A model generated the notes under the pieces. The model was not told the origin of the DNA. It did not search any database and saw nothing but the letters and a program-made list of their open reading frames with translations. A program made the position numbers and the translations under genes. Shown here one piece after another: positions 1-9,281 of a stretch of DNA of 64,000 nt. Source of the DNA: Planomonospora sp. ID82291 (GTDB lineage Bacteria; Actinomycetota; Actinomycetes; Streptosporangiales; Streptosporangiaceae); the NCBI RefSeq assembly GCF_015711645.1, contig NZ_JABTEX010000001.1:496001-560000 (forward strand), read 5' to 3'. Numbering within the stretch: position 1 is the first letter of the stretch; every line of letters begins with the position of its first letter.

Positions 1-223
1 CGCTGTTGACGTAGAACGTCCCCCGCATGCCGTGCTTCTCGAGCATGCGCGCCGCCGCCGCGTGGGTCGCGTCCCCGTCGTCGAAGGTGAGGGCCACGAT
101 CGTCTTCGGCTTCACCGGTTTCCGCGGGGCGGCGGCCGCCTGGGCGGAGGCGCCGGGGGAGGCGAGGAGGGCGAGCAGGGCCAGCGCGGTCAGCGTCCCT
201 GCGAGGCGGCCGGGGGTCTTCAC
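1..223 (-). CDS. Polysaccharide deacetylase (NodB-type), 5' part only
   Basis: Only the first 74 codons are in the window; the rest lies beyond position 1. The GTG start at 223 overlaps the hom stop codon by four bases (GTGA), so the two are translationally coupled. Residues 1-28 form a signal peptide: basic start, then a Leu/Ala-rich core ending in ASA-QA. The motif TFDDG at residues 46-50 is the metal-binding start of a NodB homology domain, and GMRGTFYVNS at 65-74 is the usual next strand. Members of this family remove acetyl groups from chitin, peptidoglycan or other surface glycans, so this is probably a secreted cell-wall enzyme. Its place behind lysA-hom is unusual, since thrC normally follows hom. 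Confidence 0.85.
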   Translation of the reverse strand, partial: MKTPGRLAGTLTALALLALLASPGASAQAAAAPRKPVKPKTIVALTFDDGDATHAAAARMLEKHGMRGTFYVNS

Positions 224-1530
224 GAGGCGTCCTCGCCCTCGACCCGCATGACGCTCACCACGTCGCGGACGATGTCCAGCTCCCGCAGGCCCTCGATCGT
301 CGCCGACAGGGCGGCGTCGCTGGCCCGGTGCGTGACCAGGACGAGCTGGGCGTCGGCGCCGAGCCCCTCCTGCCGGACGGTCTGGATGGAGACGTCCTGT
401 TTGGCGAACATGTCGGCGACCCGGGCGAGCACGCCCGGTTTGTCGGCGACGTCCAGCGAGACGTGGTAGCGGGTGACGGTCTCGCCCATCGGGTGGACCG
501 CCAGGTCGGCGTAGGTCGACTCCTCCGGGCCGCGCGTGCCGGCCAGCCGGTTGCGGCCCACCGCCACGATGTCGCCCAGCACCGCGCTGGCCGTAGGCGC
601 GCCACCGGCGCCCGCGCCGTAGAACATGAGCTGCCCGGCGGACTCGGCCTCGACGAAGACCGCGTTGTAGGCCTCGCGGACCCCGGCCAGCGGGTGGGTC
701 CTGGGGATCATCGCCGGGTGCACCCGGACGCCGAAGGAGCGGCCGTCCTCCGAGCGGGCGCAGATCGCCAGCAGCTTGATGACGTAGCCCATCTCCCGGG
801 CGCTGGCCACGTCCGCCGCGCTGATCTCGGTGATGCCCTCGCGGTGCACGTCGGCGGCCGTCACCCGGCTGTGGAACGCGATCCCGGCCAGGATCGCGGC
901 CTTGGCCGCGGCGTCGAAGCCCTCGACGTCGGCCGTGGGGTCGGCCTCGGCGTATCCCAGGGCCTGGGCCTCCTCCAGCGCGTCGGAGAACGAGGCGCCC
1001 GAGGAGTCCATCTTGTCGAGGATGTAGTTCGTGGTGCCGTTGACGATGCCGAGCACCCGGCGCACGTGGTCCCCGGCCAGTGACTCGCGCAGCGGCCGGA
1101 TCAGCGGGATCGCGCCCGCCACGGCCGCCTCGAAGTACAGGTCGGCGCCGCCGGCCCGGGCCGCGGCGTGGACCGTCGCGCCGTCCTCGGCCAGCAGCGC
1201 CTTGTTCGCGGTGACGACCGACTTGCCGGCCCCCATCGCGGCCAGGAGGAGCGAGCGCGCCGGCTCGATGCCGCCGATCACCTCGACCACGATGTCGACG
1301 TCCTCGCGCGTCACCAGCGCCTCGGCGTCCGTGGTGATCAGCGCGGGGTCCACGTCGACGCCCCGCGCCCGGCCCGGCCGGCGTACGGCCACGCCCGCCA
1401 GCTCCAGCGGCGCGCCGATCCGGGCCGCGAGGTCGTCGGCCTGCTCCCGCATCAGCCGGATCACCTGGGAGCCGACGACGCCGCAGCCGAGCAGCGCGAC
1501 CTTGAGCCTCTTCCCGGGAACCTGTTTCAC
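220..1530 (-). CDS. hom: Homoserine dehydrogenase
   Basis: 436 residues, the usual length for a monofunctional actinobacterial enzyme. It reduces aspartate semialdehyde to homoserine with NAD(P)H, the branch towards threonine and methionine. The GTG start at 1530 overlaps the lysA stop (GTGA). Residues 11-20 hold the Rossmann glycine motif [15 protein letters not shown] follows after the GGIEP loop, and the C-terminal 80 residues form an ACT domain ([13 protein letters not shown]), the site at which threonine inhibits the enzyme. The open frame extends far upstream in lysA antiphase. The start was chosen because the Rossmann fold begins right after it and the overlap matches its neighbours. 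thrC and thrB, which often follow, are not seen. Confidence 0.95.
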   Translation of the reverse strand: MKQVPGKRLKVALLGCGVVGSQVIRLMREQADDLAARIGAPLELAGVAVRRPGRARGVDVDPALITTDAEALVTREDVDIVVEVIGGIEPARSLLLAAMGAGKSVVTANKALLAEDGATVHAAARAGGADLYFEAAVAGAIPLIRPLRESLAGDHVRRVLGIVNGTTNYILDKMDSSGASFSDALEEAQALGYAEADPTADVEGFDAAAKAAILAGIAFHSRVTAADVHREGITEISAADVASAREMGYVIKLLAICARSEDGRSFGVRVHPAMIPRTHPLAGVREAYNAVFVEAESAGQLMFYGAGAGGAPTASAVLGDIVAVGRNRLAGTRGPEESTYADLAVHPMGETVTRYHVSLDVADKPGVLARVADMFAKQDVSIQTVRQEGLGADAQLVLVTHRASDAALSATIEGLRELDIVRDVVSVMRVEGEDAS

Positions 1531-2909
1531 AGCTGTCCTCTCAGCAAGTCGTCCTCGGTCTCCCGCCGGACGATCACACGGGACGCCCCGCCCCCGACCG
1601 CGACCACGGCCGGCTTGGGGAGGTAGTTGTAGTTGCTGGCCAGCGAGCGGCAGTAGGCGCCGGTCCCGGCCACGGCGATCAGGTCGCCGGGGGCGAGGTC
1701 CTGCGGCAGCCACAGGTCGCGGACGACCATGTCGCCGCTCTCGCAGTGCTTGCCGACCAGGCGCGAGAGCATCGGCGCCGCGTCGCTCGCCCGGGAGGCC
1801 AGGCGGGCGGTGTAGTCGGCGCCGTACAGGGCGGTGCGCACGTTGTCGCTCATGCCGCCGTCGACGCTGACGTAGGTGCGCAGGCCCTCGACGTCCTTGA
1901 TCGTGCCGACCTCGTAGAGCGTCACGCCCGCGATCGCCGCGATGGACCGGCCGGGCTCGACCGTGAGCCGGGGGACCGGCAGGTGCGCGGCCTGCGCCAC
2001 CCTGGTGACGATCTCGCGCAGGCTGTCGGCGATCTCCTTGACGTCGAGCGTCTCGTCGCCCTCGACGTAGGCGACGCCGTACCCGCCGCCGAGGTCGAGC
2101 TCGGGCAGGACGACGCCGTGCTCCTGCTGGATCTGCACCATGAGCTTGGCCAGGCGGGTGGCGGCCACCTCGAACCCGGCGGTGTCGGTGATCTGCGATC
2201 CGATGTGGGAGTGCAGGCCCACCAGCTCCAGCTGGGGCAGGGCGAGGATCCGGCGGGCGGCCTCGGCCGCCGCGCCGCTGTTCAGCGAGAGGCCGAACTT
2301 CTGGTCGTCGTGGGCGGTGGCGATGAACTCGTGGGTGTGCGCCTCCACGCCCACGGTGACCCGGATCAGGACCTTGGGCCGCACGCCGTGCCGGTCGGCG
2401 AGGAAGCCCAGCCGGGCGATCTCCTCGAAGGAGTCGACCACGATGTGCCCGATGCCGGCCTGGACGGCCCGCTCCAGCTCGGCGGGCGACTTGTTGTTGC
2501 CGTGCATCGTGATCCGCTCGGGCGGGAAGCCGACGCTCAGCGCGACGGCGAGCTCGCCCGCGCTGCACACGTCGAGGCCCAGGCCCTCCTGCATGATCCA
2601 GCGGGCGGCCTCGCGGCACAGGAACGCCTTGGCCGCGTAGTGGACCTCGCCGCCCTCGAACGCGGACCGGTAGTCGCGGCAGCGGGAGCGGAAGTCCTCC
2701 TCGTCCACCACGTAGAGCGGCGTGCCGTACTGCTCGGCCAGGTCCCGGACGTCCACGCCGCCGATCGTGATCGAGCCGTCGGCGCGGCTCGACGTTCGCG
2801 GCCAGATCGTCGGGTCGAGCGTGTTGAGGTCGGCGGGCGCCTGCGGCGGGCGGTCCTCGGGAAGGATCTCGGCGTGCCGGTCACCGGCGGGGTGGACGAA
2901 TCGACTCAC
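1527..2909 (-). CDS. lysA: Diaminopimelate decarboxylase
   Basis: 460 residues from GTG 2909. It decarboxylates meso-diaminopimelate to lysine, the last step of lysine synthesis, using pyridoxal phosphate. The PLP lysine is K94 in HYAAKAF. HIGSQI (about residue 233), GGGYGV, EPGRS (about 318) and CESGD (about 388, active-site cysteine at the dimer interface) are all present, so both the alanine-racemase-like barrel and the C-terminal beta domain are complete. An in-frame ATG at 2957 would add 16 residues unlike the family start, so GTG 2909 is preferred, although no strong ribosome site precedes it. hom overlaps its 3' end. Confidence 0.95.
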   Translation of the reverse strand: MSRFVHPAGDRHAEILPEDRPPQAPADLNTLDPTIWPRTSSRADGSITIGGVDVRDLAEQYGTPLYVVDEEDFRSRCRDYRSAFEGGEVHYAAKAFLCREAARWIMQEGLGLDVCSAGELAVALSVGFPPERITMHGNNKSPAELERAVQAGIGHIVVDSFEEIARLGFLADRHGVRPKVLIRVTVGVEAHTHEFIATAHDDQKFGLSLNSGAAAEAARRILALPQLELVGLHSHIGSQITDTAGFEVAATRLAKLMVQIQQEHGVVLPELDLGGGYGVAYVEGDETLDVKEIADSLREIVTRVAQAAHLPVPRLTVEPGRSIAAIAGVTLYEVGTIKDVEGLRTYVSVDGGMSDNVRTALYGADYTARLASRASDAAPMLSRLVGKHCESGDMVVRDLWLPQDLAPGDLIAVAGTGAYCRSLASNYNYLPKPAVVAVGGGASRVIVRRETEDDLLRGQL

Positions 2910-3050
2910 CCAAAAGAGGCTATCGGACCCGCTGATCCGGATGAGACGCCCGCTCACCTGTCGAGACGGAATCGCCCACGGACACGCGAACTTTTCGCGT
3001 TTTCGCCGGATCTCGCCATAGATTTTGGCGTTCCGCGCGGATCCGAACCC

Positions 3051-3875
3051 TCAGGAGACCTCGTCGGCCGGCGCCTTCCAGGTGTTGCACCCCGCGATCG
3101 TGCCCTTCTTCTGCCCGCGGAGCATCCACCGGGCACCGCTGGCGCCGGAGCCGTGCGACCGGCGGGCCGCGTCCGCGCCGGCGTCCGCCTCGTCCCGTCC
3201 CGCGGCCGCGCCGCGGCGCAGCTCGTTCAGCAGGTACGGGCGGACGGTGCGCAGCGACGCCGCGGCCAGGCAGTCGGCCTGCAGCTCGAAGCGGCGCGAC
3301 CACGCCTCGTCGAAGACCTCCGAGCCCTCCCGGTCGGCGATCCCGGTGAGCTGCTGGACGTGGTGGGCGTACTCGTGGGCGAGGGTGAACATCATCCCGA
3401 AGGTGTCGCGCCGCTCCCCGCCGTCCTCGGTCAGGACGTTGACGATGCGCTCCCGCTCGCAGTAGATGCCGGCCCAGTCGAAGTCGTCGATCCCGCAGGC
3501 CGCCTCCTCGGGGGTGGCGATCAGCCGCGTCTCCTCCGGCGGCTCGTAGTCGACGCCCGCCGGCTTCAGCGTCGCGCGCCACATGCGGTCCAGGCAGCCC
3601 GCCAGGGTGGTCAGCGTCGCCTCCTGGTCGGCGTCGAGGTCCTCCGGCAGGCCGGGGCAGCGGCCGTCGACCGGGCCGGTCTTCTCGTAGACCAGGTGCG
3701 CGGCCACGGCCGTGCGGGGCGATCCCGGCGCGGTGCCGAGCAGTTCCCGCAGGTCGTCGCGGAGGTAGAACAGCGCGCCGAGCAGGAGGCCGAAGACGAG
3801 CAGCACGGGCAGCGTCCGCCGGATCACGCCGGGTCGCGACGCGCTCTGCGGGGACCAGTCCCGCGGACCGCTCAC
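3051..3875 (-). CDS. Membrane-anchored putative neutral zinc metallopeptidase
   Basis: 274 residues. Residues 19-38 form one hydrophobic segment with positive charges before it, so the catalytic part probably faces outside. HEYAHH at 167-172 is the HExxH zinc motif, and ELQADC about 45 residues later supplies the likely third ligand. This layout matches the putative neutral zinc metallopeptidase family (YpfJ-like, Pfam PF04228). No substrate is known. It lies between the ArgS-like gene and lysA on the same strand, with gaps of about 30 and 140 bp. The C-terminal tail is Ala/Gly/Arg rich and probably unstructured. Confidence 0.8.
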   Translation of the reverse strand: MSGPRDWSPQSASRPGVIRRTLPVLLVFGLLLGALFYLRDDLRELLGTAPGSPRTAVAAHLVYEKTGPVDGRCPGLPEDLDADQEATLTTLAGCLDRMWRATLKPAGVDYEPPEETRLIATPEEAACGIDDFDWAGIYCERERIVNVLTEDGGERRDTFGMMFTLAHEYAHHVQQLTGIADREGSEVFDEAWSRRFELQADCLAAASLRTVRPYLLNELRRGAAAGRDEADAGADAARRSHGSGASGARWMLRGQKKGTIAGCNTWKAPADEVS

Positions 3876-3906
3876 CCGTCCTCCTCAGTACGTTCCGGAT
3901 GATTCA

Positions 3907-4737
3907 TCACAATCTATCGGGTGGAACCACTCCCACCGCTCCCATCGCCTCCGCCAGCGTCTCCCGCACGGCTCCCGCCAGCCGCACCCGTGCCACGTGC
4001 AGCGCCGACGCCTCCTCGTCGCCCCGCGGCAGCGCCGGCGCCCGCTCGAACGCGTCGTGGTAGGCCAGGGCCAGCCGCTCGGCGTAGGCCGCCCACCCGG
4101 GGTCCCGGCTCGCCCTGCGGCCCGGCGCCTCCGCCAGCGACCTGAGCACCGCCCGGTCCCGCCGGTCCGTCAGGAGCTCCGGCCGGAACCCCCCCGCCAC
4201 GCCCAGCTCCGCCGCCCAGCGCCGTACGGCGACCGCCCGCGCGTGCGCGTACCCGACGACGAACCCGGGGTTGTCCCAGGTGCCCGGGGACCACGGCGGG
4301 CCCGCCGGCGACGGCCCTGCCGGTCCCCCTGCCGGTCCCGGCCCGGACCGGCCCGCCGGCCAGGGCGACGGCCCTGCCGGTCCCGGCGCGGACCGGTCCC
4401 CCCGCCCCGCCCCGGACCAGCCCACCCGGGAAGGGGCGGCTCCGGAACGGGACGTCCCGGGAGGGGCCGCGCCGGCCTCCTCCACCAGCTCGCCGGGGAC
4501 GGCCACCACGATCTCCAGGAACCCGCCGGGCCGCACCCGGACCTCCTCGATCCCCGGCAGCGCGCGCAGCCGCAGGGCCAGTTCCCCGGCCCGCTCCCCT
4601 GCCTGGTCCCCGGCCCGCTCCCCTGTCCGCTCCCCGTGGCGCAGCGCGGCCGTCGAGACGTACAGCGCCTCGTGCTCCCACGTCCCCCGCGGGACCGGCG
4701 GCGCCCCGAGCACCGCGGCGAGCCGGCCGGGCGTCAC
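3907..4737 (-). CDS. ArgS-related anticodon-binding (DALR-domain) protein, NrtL-like
   Basis: 276 residues from GTG 4737, two bases after the stop of the upstream gene. The C-terminal 140 residues (from NPGFVVGYAHARAVAVRRW) read like the DALR anticodon-binding domain of arginyl-tRNA synthetase. The N-terminal part resembles the small tRNA-contacting domain, but the Rossmann catalytic domain with HIGH and KMSK is absent. Proteins annotated NrtL have this form and sit beside lysA-hom in Streptomyces, which fits here. A Gly/Pro/Ala-rich linker at about residues 95-150 (GPAGPSP repeats) and a GERAGE repeat near residue 35 are low complexity. It cannot charge tRNA by itself; its role is unknown. 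Confidence 0.75.
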   Translation of the reverse strand: MTPGRLAAVLGAPPVPRGTWEHEALYVSTAALRHGERTGERAGDQAGERAGELALRLRALPGIEEVRVRPGGFLEIVVAVPGELVEEAGAAPPGTSRSGAAPSRVGWSGAGRGDRSAPGPAGPSPWPAGRSGPGPAGGPAGPSPAGPPWSPGTWDNPGFVVGYAHARAVAVRRWAAELGVAGGFRPELLTDRRDRAVLRSLAEAPGRRASRDPGWAAYAERLALAYHDAFERAPALPRGDEEASALHVARVRLAGAVRETLAEAMGAVGVVPPDRL

Positions 4738-4739
4738 CG

Positions 4740-6677
4740 TCAGACCAGCGCGTGCGGCTCGGCGGGGCCGTACTCGACCAGCCGGGCCGAGCCGAGCAGG
4801 CCGGCGTCGTGGTCGCACAGGCGGACGTACCCGTAGCGGTCGGCGGAGAAGACCTTGACCCCGTCGGTGCGGCACTGCCGCATCAGGACCTCGTCCCAGC
4901 CCTCGGACAGGTCGGCGAAGCCCAGGGAGCGCAGCACGGCCCTGCGGCCCAGCAGGGTGGCCCCGGCCACCTCGGGCAGGTAGGAGTACTCGGCCTCGGG
5001 GCGGCGCAGCACGGTCGCGCCGACGTCGCGCAGGTGGGCGTGGTAGGCCGCCTTGCCCGCGATGTCGGCGGTGGTGAACGTGAAGACCCGGGCGAGGTCG
5101 GCCAGGTAGTGCTCGCCGTAGGCGTCCCGGGCGTCCATGACGGCCACCAGGTCGCCCTCGCACAGGTCCAGGGCCCGGTCGAGCAGGGCGCCGGTGGTGA
5201 GCCCCGGGTCGGCGCGGCGGACCACGACGCCCACGTGCCCGCCCAGCGCGGCGCGGGCCCGCCGCTCCGCCTCCTGCGCCGCCCCCTCGTCCTCGGACTG
5301 CGCGAGCAGCACCAGCTGGACGAGGCCCTGCTGCGGCGCGAGGAGGGCCAGCGCGCGTTCGGGGTCGCCCCGGTCGAGCATGATCACCGAGATGCCCAGC
5401 GTCGGCCGGGCGCTGGGCAGGCCGATCGCGTCGAGCAGGTCGTCGACCTTGTCGGTCATCGTGCCGGAGGCGTAGGCCTGCCGGAGCGCGGCGTGCGCCC
5501 GGCGCCCGTCGGGTTCGCCGCCCTCGGGCGCGCCGATCGGCGTGCCGCAGGCGGCCAGCTCGGCCAGCCGCCAGGCCGCGGTGCCCGGCGGGCAGTCCAC
5601 GGCCTTCGGCCAGCGGTAGGAGGTGAGCACGTCCGGATAGGACAGGTGGCCGGGGAGCAGCTCCTGCAGGGAGAGCACCCGGTCGAACCGGCCGGAGGCC
5701 AGCGGCAGCGGGTTGTGCACCCGCGGCTGGACCGCGAAGGGCAGCAGGCCCAGGGAGGGCGCCCGGCGGCCGGGCTCCGGCCGCGCCGACGCCAGCACGG
5801 CGCCCCACGCCTGGACCGAGGCCGTCTGCGCGGTGACGATGTGCTCGAACAGCAGGGCGGCGGGGGCCAGGTCGGCGACCTCGCCCCCGGTGTGCCAGAA
5901 GACCGTGCGGATGCCCCGCTCGGCGCACCAGGCCAGCAGCGCGCGCAGGCCCTCACCGGGCACGCGCAGCTCCTCGGCCCAGGGCCCCTGCGCGACCGAC
6001 TCCACCAGCAGCAGGTGCGGCACCTCGGCGGCCAGCACGCGGGCGAAGTCGCGGGGGGTGAACCCGGTGGTCTGCCGCCACTCGTAGCGCAGCAGCGCCT
6101 CGGCGTGCGGGTCGGCGACGACGGCCGCGGTCAGGTGCGGGCGGGTGTTCGGGCCGGTGGGGACGCGGAAGGGCTTGAGCCGGAACGACGCGCCGTCCAG
6201 CGTCCTGGTCGAGGTGGTGGCCTGGAAGGCCGCCCCGGGCACCGGCCTGGCCGGGTCGCGGGGCTCGGGGACCGGCTGCCGCTTGGGCGCGGCCGGGCGC
6301 TTGGCCGGCCTGGCGGCGCCGCGCAGGCCGCGGGCCAGCCGCACCGGGTTGCTCTTGCCGGTCTTGATCGCGTCGCCGATCCGGGACCAGCGCGCCACCT
6401 GCACCGACGAGAGCTTCCACCGGGCCACCTCGGTCTGGTAGCGCTGCTCGGCCAGTTCCCTGCGCAGGGCCGCCTCCGCGGCCCTGGCCTCGGCCAGCCG
6501 CTCCTCCGCCTCGGCCAGCCGCTCCCGGACGTCGCGCAGCTCCCCGACCGCGCGCTCGGCGTCGGCGATCCTCGCCTGGGCCGCATCCAGCAGGCGGGCC
6601 AGCTCCGCGGCCCGCTCCGCCTGGGCCATGGCCTCCCGCAACGCCTGCCGCGTGCTCTCGAGTCGCTCGCTCGCCAC
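4740..6677 (-). CDS. Coiled-coil protein with CgeB-like and glycosyltransferase-like domains
   Basis: 645 residues. Residues 1-95 are a long heptad-rich coiled coil of Ala, Glu, Arg and Leu. A basic Pro/Lys linker follows (about 105-145). A middle domain (150-400) resembles the CgeB/DUF3880 glycosyltransferase-like fold (VFWHTGGEVAD; later DVLTSYRWP). The C-terminal part (about 430-620) resembles a GT-A family 2 enzyme: GISVIMLDRGD opens it and VMDARDAYGEHY near residue 514 sits where the DxD-like motif belongs. It probably modifies surface glycans or a secondary-wall polymer. It is divergent from the asparagine-synthase-like gene at 6749 and heads the leftward cluster. The specificity is not readable. 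Confidence 0.6.
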   Translation of the reverse strand: MASERLESTRQALREAMAQAERAAELARLLDAAQARIADAERAVGELRDVRERLAEAEERLAEARAAEAALRRELAEQRYQTEVARWKLSSVQVARWSRIGDAIKTGKSNPVRLARGLRGAARPAKRPAAPKRQPVPEPRDPARPVPGAAFQATTSTRTLDGASFRLKPFRVPTGPNTRPHLTAAVVADPHAEALLRYEWRQTTGFTPRDFARVLAAEVPHLLLVESVAQGPWAEELRVPGEGLRALLAWCAERGIRTVFWHTGGEVADLAPAALLFEHIVTAQTASVQAWGAVLASARPEPGRRAPSLGLLPFAVQPRVHNPLPLASGRFDRVLSLQELLPGHLSYPDVLTSYRWPKAVDCPPGTAAWRLAELAACGTPIGAPEGGEPDGRRAHAALRQAYASGTMTDKVDDLLDAIGLPSARPTLGISVIMLDRGDPERALALLAPQQGLVQLVLLAQSEDEGAAQEAERRARAALGGHVGVVVRRADPGLTTGALLDRALDLCEGDLVAVMDARDAYGEHYLADLARVFTFTTADIAGKAAYHAHLRDVGATVLRRPEAEYSYLPEVAGATLLGRRAVLRSLGFADLSEGWDEVLMRQCRTDGVKVFSADRYGYVRLCDHDAGLLGSARLVEYGPAEPHALV

Positions 6678-6733
6678 GTCGTCCTCCGATTCCTGAGCCG
6701 GGCGAAAGGATACCCTTTGGTCAATCCCGACAC

Positions 6734-6739
6734 AGAGGA
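6734..6739 (+). promoter_or_regulatory. Ribosome binding site fixing the GTG start at 6749
   Basis: GAGGAG lies nine bases before GTG 6749. It supports that start within the 71-bp divergent gap shared with the glycosyltransferase-like gene. Confidence 0.6.
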
Positions 6740-6748
6740 GTCAGCACG

Positions 6749-8479
6749 GTGCAGTGGCCGACGTTCAATGTGAGGCCGTACGTCTGCGGCGGCGTCGGCC
6801 GGCTCGACGAGGCCGCCCTGGCCGCCCTGCGCGAGGCCGGGCCGCGGGTACGGCCGGCGCTGCGGACCGCCGAGGCGGCGCTGTTCAGCTCCTCGCCGCT
6901 GCCGCCCTACCACCGGGGCCCCGAACCCGGGCTCGGGGGCACCGGGGACGCCGCGGGCGGGGAGCCGGCGCCCGGCGCGACCCGGCCGGACGCGGGCACC
7001 TGGGCGTTCGCCTGGGGGGAGCGCCGGCCGGCCGGGCCCGCGCCGTGGATCACCGTGGCCGAGACCTGCGAGACGCCCGGCCTGATCGACGACGGCGACC
7101 GGGTCACCCTGCACGCCGGCGGCCTGGGGTTGGTGGACGTCTACTACGTCTCCGTCGGCGGGGCCGTCTACTTCTCCTCGCTGCTGGAGCCGCTGCTGGC
7201 GCTGGTGCGCACGCCGTACGAGGTCGACTGGGACGCCTGGGCGGCGATCGTGCAGCTCACCTTCCCGCTCCGCGACGACACCCCGTACGCGCGGGTCAAG
7301 CGGCTGGCCGGGAGCAGCGCCCTGGTCCTCGGCAAGCGGTCGGGCCGGATCGCGGTCGAGCGGCGGCTGCCCCGCTGGCTGCGCGAGGAGCCGTTCGAGG
7401 CGGGGCGCAGCGCCGGGGAGCTCCTGGAGATCCTGCACGAGGTCTACAAGGAGTTCGACTCCCGTCCGCTGCTGGTGCCGGTCAGCGGCGGGTACGACTC
7501 GCGGCTGCTCTGCTCGGTGGCGGTGGCCCGGGGCGCGGACGTGGAGTCGTGGACGACCAGCCCGGACGACGGCACCGACACCGACATCGCCTTCGCCCGC
7601 GCGATCACCCGCGAGCTGGGCGTACCGCACCGGGTGATCCCCCAGGACCCCGCCGCCTACCCGGCCGACGCGCTGTCCGTGGCCCGCCGGCTGGAGTTCC
7701 TCACCCCGCACCACGCGTGGTACGCCCCCTTCGCCCGCGAGGTGCACCGCGCCGGGCGGACCCTGGTGGACGGCCTGGCCGGCGGGCCGCTGCTGAAGAA
7801 CTTCATGGTCAGCGGGGCCGCGCTGGAGGCCTCCACGGAGGCGGAGCGCAAGGCCGCGCTGCTCGGCTCGCTCGCGCTGGGCGCGCCCTCGGCGCCCTTC
7901 CTGTCGGAGCGGGCGGCGCAGTGGATCGCCGACTCGGTCCGCACGGCGTTCGCCCGGTCGACCTCCATGCTCGACGGCCACCGGGCCGAGCTGCCGCTGT
8001 CGGTCCTGCACACCCGCACCGCCCGGGGCATCGCCCGCTCCCCCGTCAACCTGGTCGGCCCCGAGGTCTCGTTCGCCGCGCCCTTCATGCACCCGGACTT
8101 CTTCGACGCCGCGCTCTCGGTGGGCGTCGCCCGCAAGGACAGGGGCCGGTTCTACCGGGAGCTCCTGCACGCCGCCAACCCGCGGGTGGCCGCGCTGCCC
8201 TCGACCAACGTGGTCAAGCAGCCGCTCCAGCGGGTCCCGCTCCGCTCGGCCGCCGGACCGGCCCGCGCCTACGGCCACGCGATGCTGACCCGGGTGGCGC
8301 ACGCGGTGCCGTCGCTGCTCTCGGAGCACCTGCACGCCGTGGTCGCCGAGGGCCCGGACGCGCTGGCCCGCTTCAACGGCTGGAACGACCGGTTCTGGGT
8401 GCGGAGCCTGGTCCTGTTCGGCGCCTGGCTCGACGACCGCGCCGACCGCGTCGGCGACCTCACCCCGCCCTGGGAGTGA
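6749..8479 (+). CDS. Asparagine-synthase-like ATP-PPase
   Basis: 576 residues from GTG 6749. PVSGGYDSRL at about residue 243 is the SGGxDS pyrophosphate loop of asparagine synthetases and lasso-peptide or beta-lactam synthetases, so the protein should adenylate a carboxylate and pass it to an amine. The N-terminal 200 residues look like a decayed class II glutaminase half: there is no catalytic Cys2 (the protein starts Met-Gln-Trp), so it cannot use glutamine as a normal AsnB does. In surface-glycan and natural-product clusters such proteins make amide bonds on sugars or peptides. It is divergent from a glycosyltransferase-like gene, which suggests glycan amidation. No precursor peptide was found beside it. 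Confidence 0.7.
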   Translation: MQWPTFNVRPYVCGGVGRLDEAALAALREAGPRVRPALRTAEAALFSSSPLPPYHRGPEPGLGGTGDAAGGEPAPGATRPDAGTWAFAWGERRPAGPAPWITVAETCETPGLIDDGDRVTLHAGGLGLVDVYYVSVGGAVYFSSLLEPLLALVRTPYEVDWDAWAAIVQLTFPLRDDTPYARVKRLAGSSALVLGKRSGRIAVERRLPRWLREEPFEAGRSAGELLEILHEVYKEFDSRPLLVPVSGGYDSRLLCSVAVARGADVESWTTSPDDGTDTDIAFARAITRELGVPHRVIPQDPAAYPADALSVARRLEFLTPHHAWYAPFAREVHRAGRTLVDGLAGGPLLKNFMVSGAALEASTEAERKAALLGSLALGAPSAPFLSERAAQWIADSVRTAFARSTSMLDGHRAELPLSVLHTRTARGIARSPVNLVGPEVSFAAPFMHPDFFDAALSVGVARKDRGRFYRELLHAANPRVAALPSTNVVKQPLQRVPLRSAAGPARAYGHAMLTRVAHAVPSLLSEHLHAVVAEGPDALARFNGWNDRFWVRSLVLFGAWLDDRADRVGDLTPPWE

Positions 8480-8490
8480 CCGTCCCCTCC

Positions 8491-8530
8491 CGGCCCTGAC
8501 CGGCCCTCACCGGCCCTGACCGGTCCTCAC
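8491..8530. repeat. Two-copy 20-bp tandem repeat
   Basis: CGGCCCTGACCGGCCCTCAC is followed directly by a copy with one change (CGGTCCTCAC at its end). It lies in the 128-bp gap between two convergent genes and has no long dyad, so it is not an obvious terminator. Confidence 0.7.
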
Positions 8531-8607
8531 CGGGCACCGCCTCGGGGCCGGCGTCGATGCTCCGATCGGCCCGCGCCCGGGAAGCCCTCCATCCGGAGGT
8601 GCCGGGT

Positions 8608-9042
8608 TCAGTCCCGGAGCGGGTTGCGGACCGTCAGTTCCGGAAAGCGGCTGAAGTCCCGGTCCATGCTCCACAGCTCACGGACCCCGTGCGCCGCGCA
8701 GAGTGCGGCGATCCGCGCGTCGTGGACCAGCGGGCCGGTCACCTTGCCCGCCTCAAGCGATGCGCGGAGCACCTGCCAGTGGTTCTCCGCCTCGCCGAGG
8801 AGCACGAGGGACGGCGATCCCAGCCACGCGTCGATCTGGGCGATCGCGTCCGCCGTGCTGCTGGGTGGCGCGTACACCCGCGGATGGGTCACGATCGAGA
8901 AGAACTCGTGGACGCACGGCCAGGGGACCGCCCATGCCGCCCGGCCCTCGGCCAGCGCCTTCACCTTCGACGCGGCGCGAGCGTGGAACTCGCTGTCCCC
9001 GCGATGGGCGTAGACCAGGATGTTCGTGTCGACCGCGATCAC
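8608..9042 (-). CDS. vapC: VapC-type PIN-domain ribonuclease toxin
   Basis: 144 residues. The four acidic positions of the PIN fold are present: D5 (VDTNIL), E46 (VHEFF), D108 (VHDARIAAL) and D127/D129 (SMDRDF). VapC toxins cut tRNA or rRNA with Mg2+ when their antitoxin is degraded. The GTG start at 9042 overlaps the antitoxin stop by four bases, the normal coupling for this module. Its length and layout are typical, so the pair is probably functional. Confidence 0.88.
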   Translation of the reverse strand: MIAVDTNILVYAHRGDSEFHARAASKVKALAEGRAAWAVPWPCVHEFFSIVTHPRVYAPPSSTADAIAQIDAWLGSPSLVLLGEAENHWQVLRASLEAGKVTGPLVHDARIAALCAAHGVRELWSMDRDFSRFPELTVRNPLRD

Positions 9043-9281
9043 AGACGGTCACCGTAGGCCAGTGCCCGCACGTCCTCCCAGGAGGCGTCGCGGAGCCGCG
9101 GTTGCAGGCCCTGCCCGCCCACGGAGGCATCAGGCAAGGTGTACCCCTCCTTCTCCGCCCGGCGGGCGAGGACGGAGCGCAGTCCCTCCTCGACCAGAGC
9201 GCGCAACGTGGTCCCCTCGCTCCGGGCGAGCCGCCGGGCTTCACGCAGCAGCGCGTCGGAGATCTCGACGGTCGTCTTCAT
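9039..9281 (-). CDS. vapB: VapB-type ribbon-helix-helix antitoxin
   Basis: 80 residues from ATG 9281. MKTTVEISDALLREARRLAR is a ribbon-helix-helix DNA-binding start, followed by a toxin-binding C-terminus (RDASWEDVRALAYG). It should neutralise the downstream PIN toxin and repress its own promoter. An in-frame ATG at 9299 would add six residues but breaks the usual RHH start. Upstream, at about 9300-9325, short repeats of AGTAT (reverse strand) could be its operator. Confidence 0.85.
   Translation of the reverse strand: MKTTVEISDALLREARRLARSEGTTLRALVEEGLRSVLARRAEKEGYTLPDASVGGQGLQPRLRDASWEDVRALAYGDRL

Noticed and set aside
1531-2619. Extension of the hom frame upstream to give a 799-residue protein
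   Set aside because: The added part lies antiphase inside lysA, is Arg/Gly/Pro-rich without a domain, and the Rossmann fold begins right after GTG 1530.
8491-8530. CRISPR-like repeats
   Set aside because: Units are adjacent with no spacers; this is a plain tandem repeat. The 25251-25314 array was rejected for the same reason.
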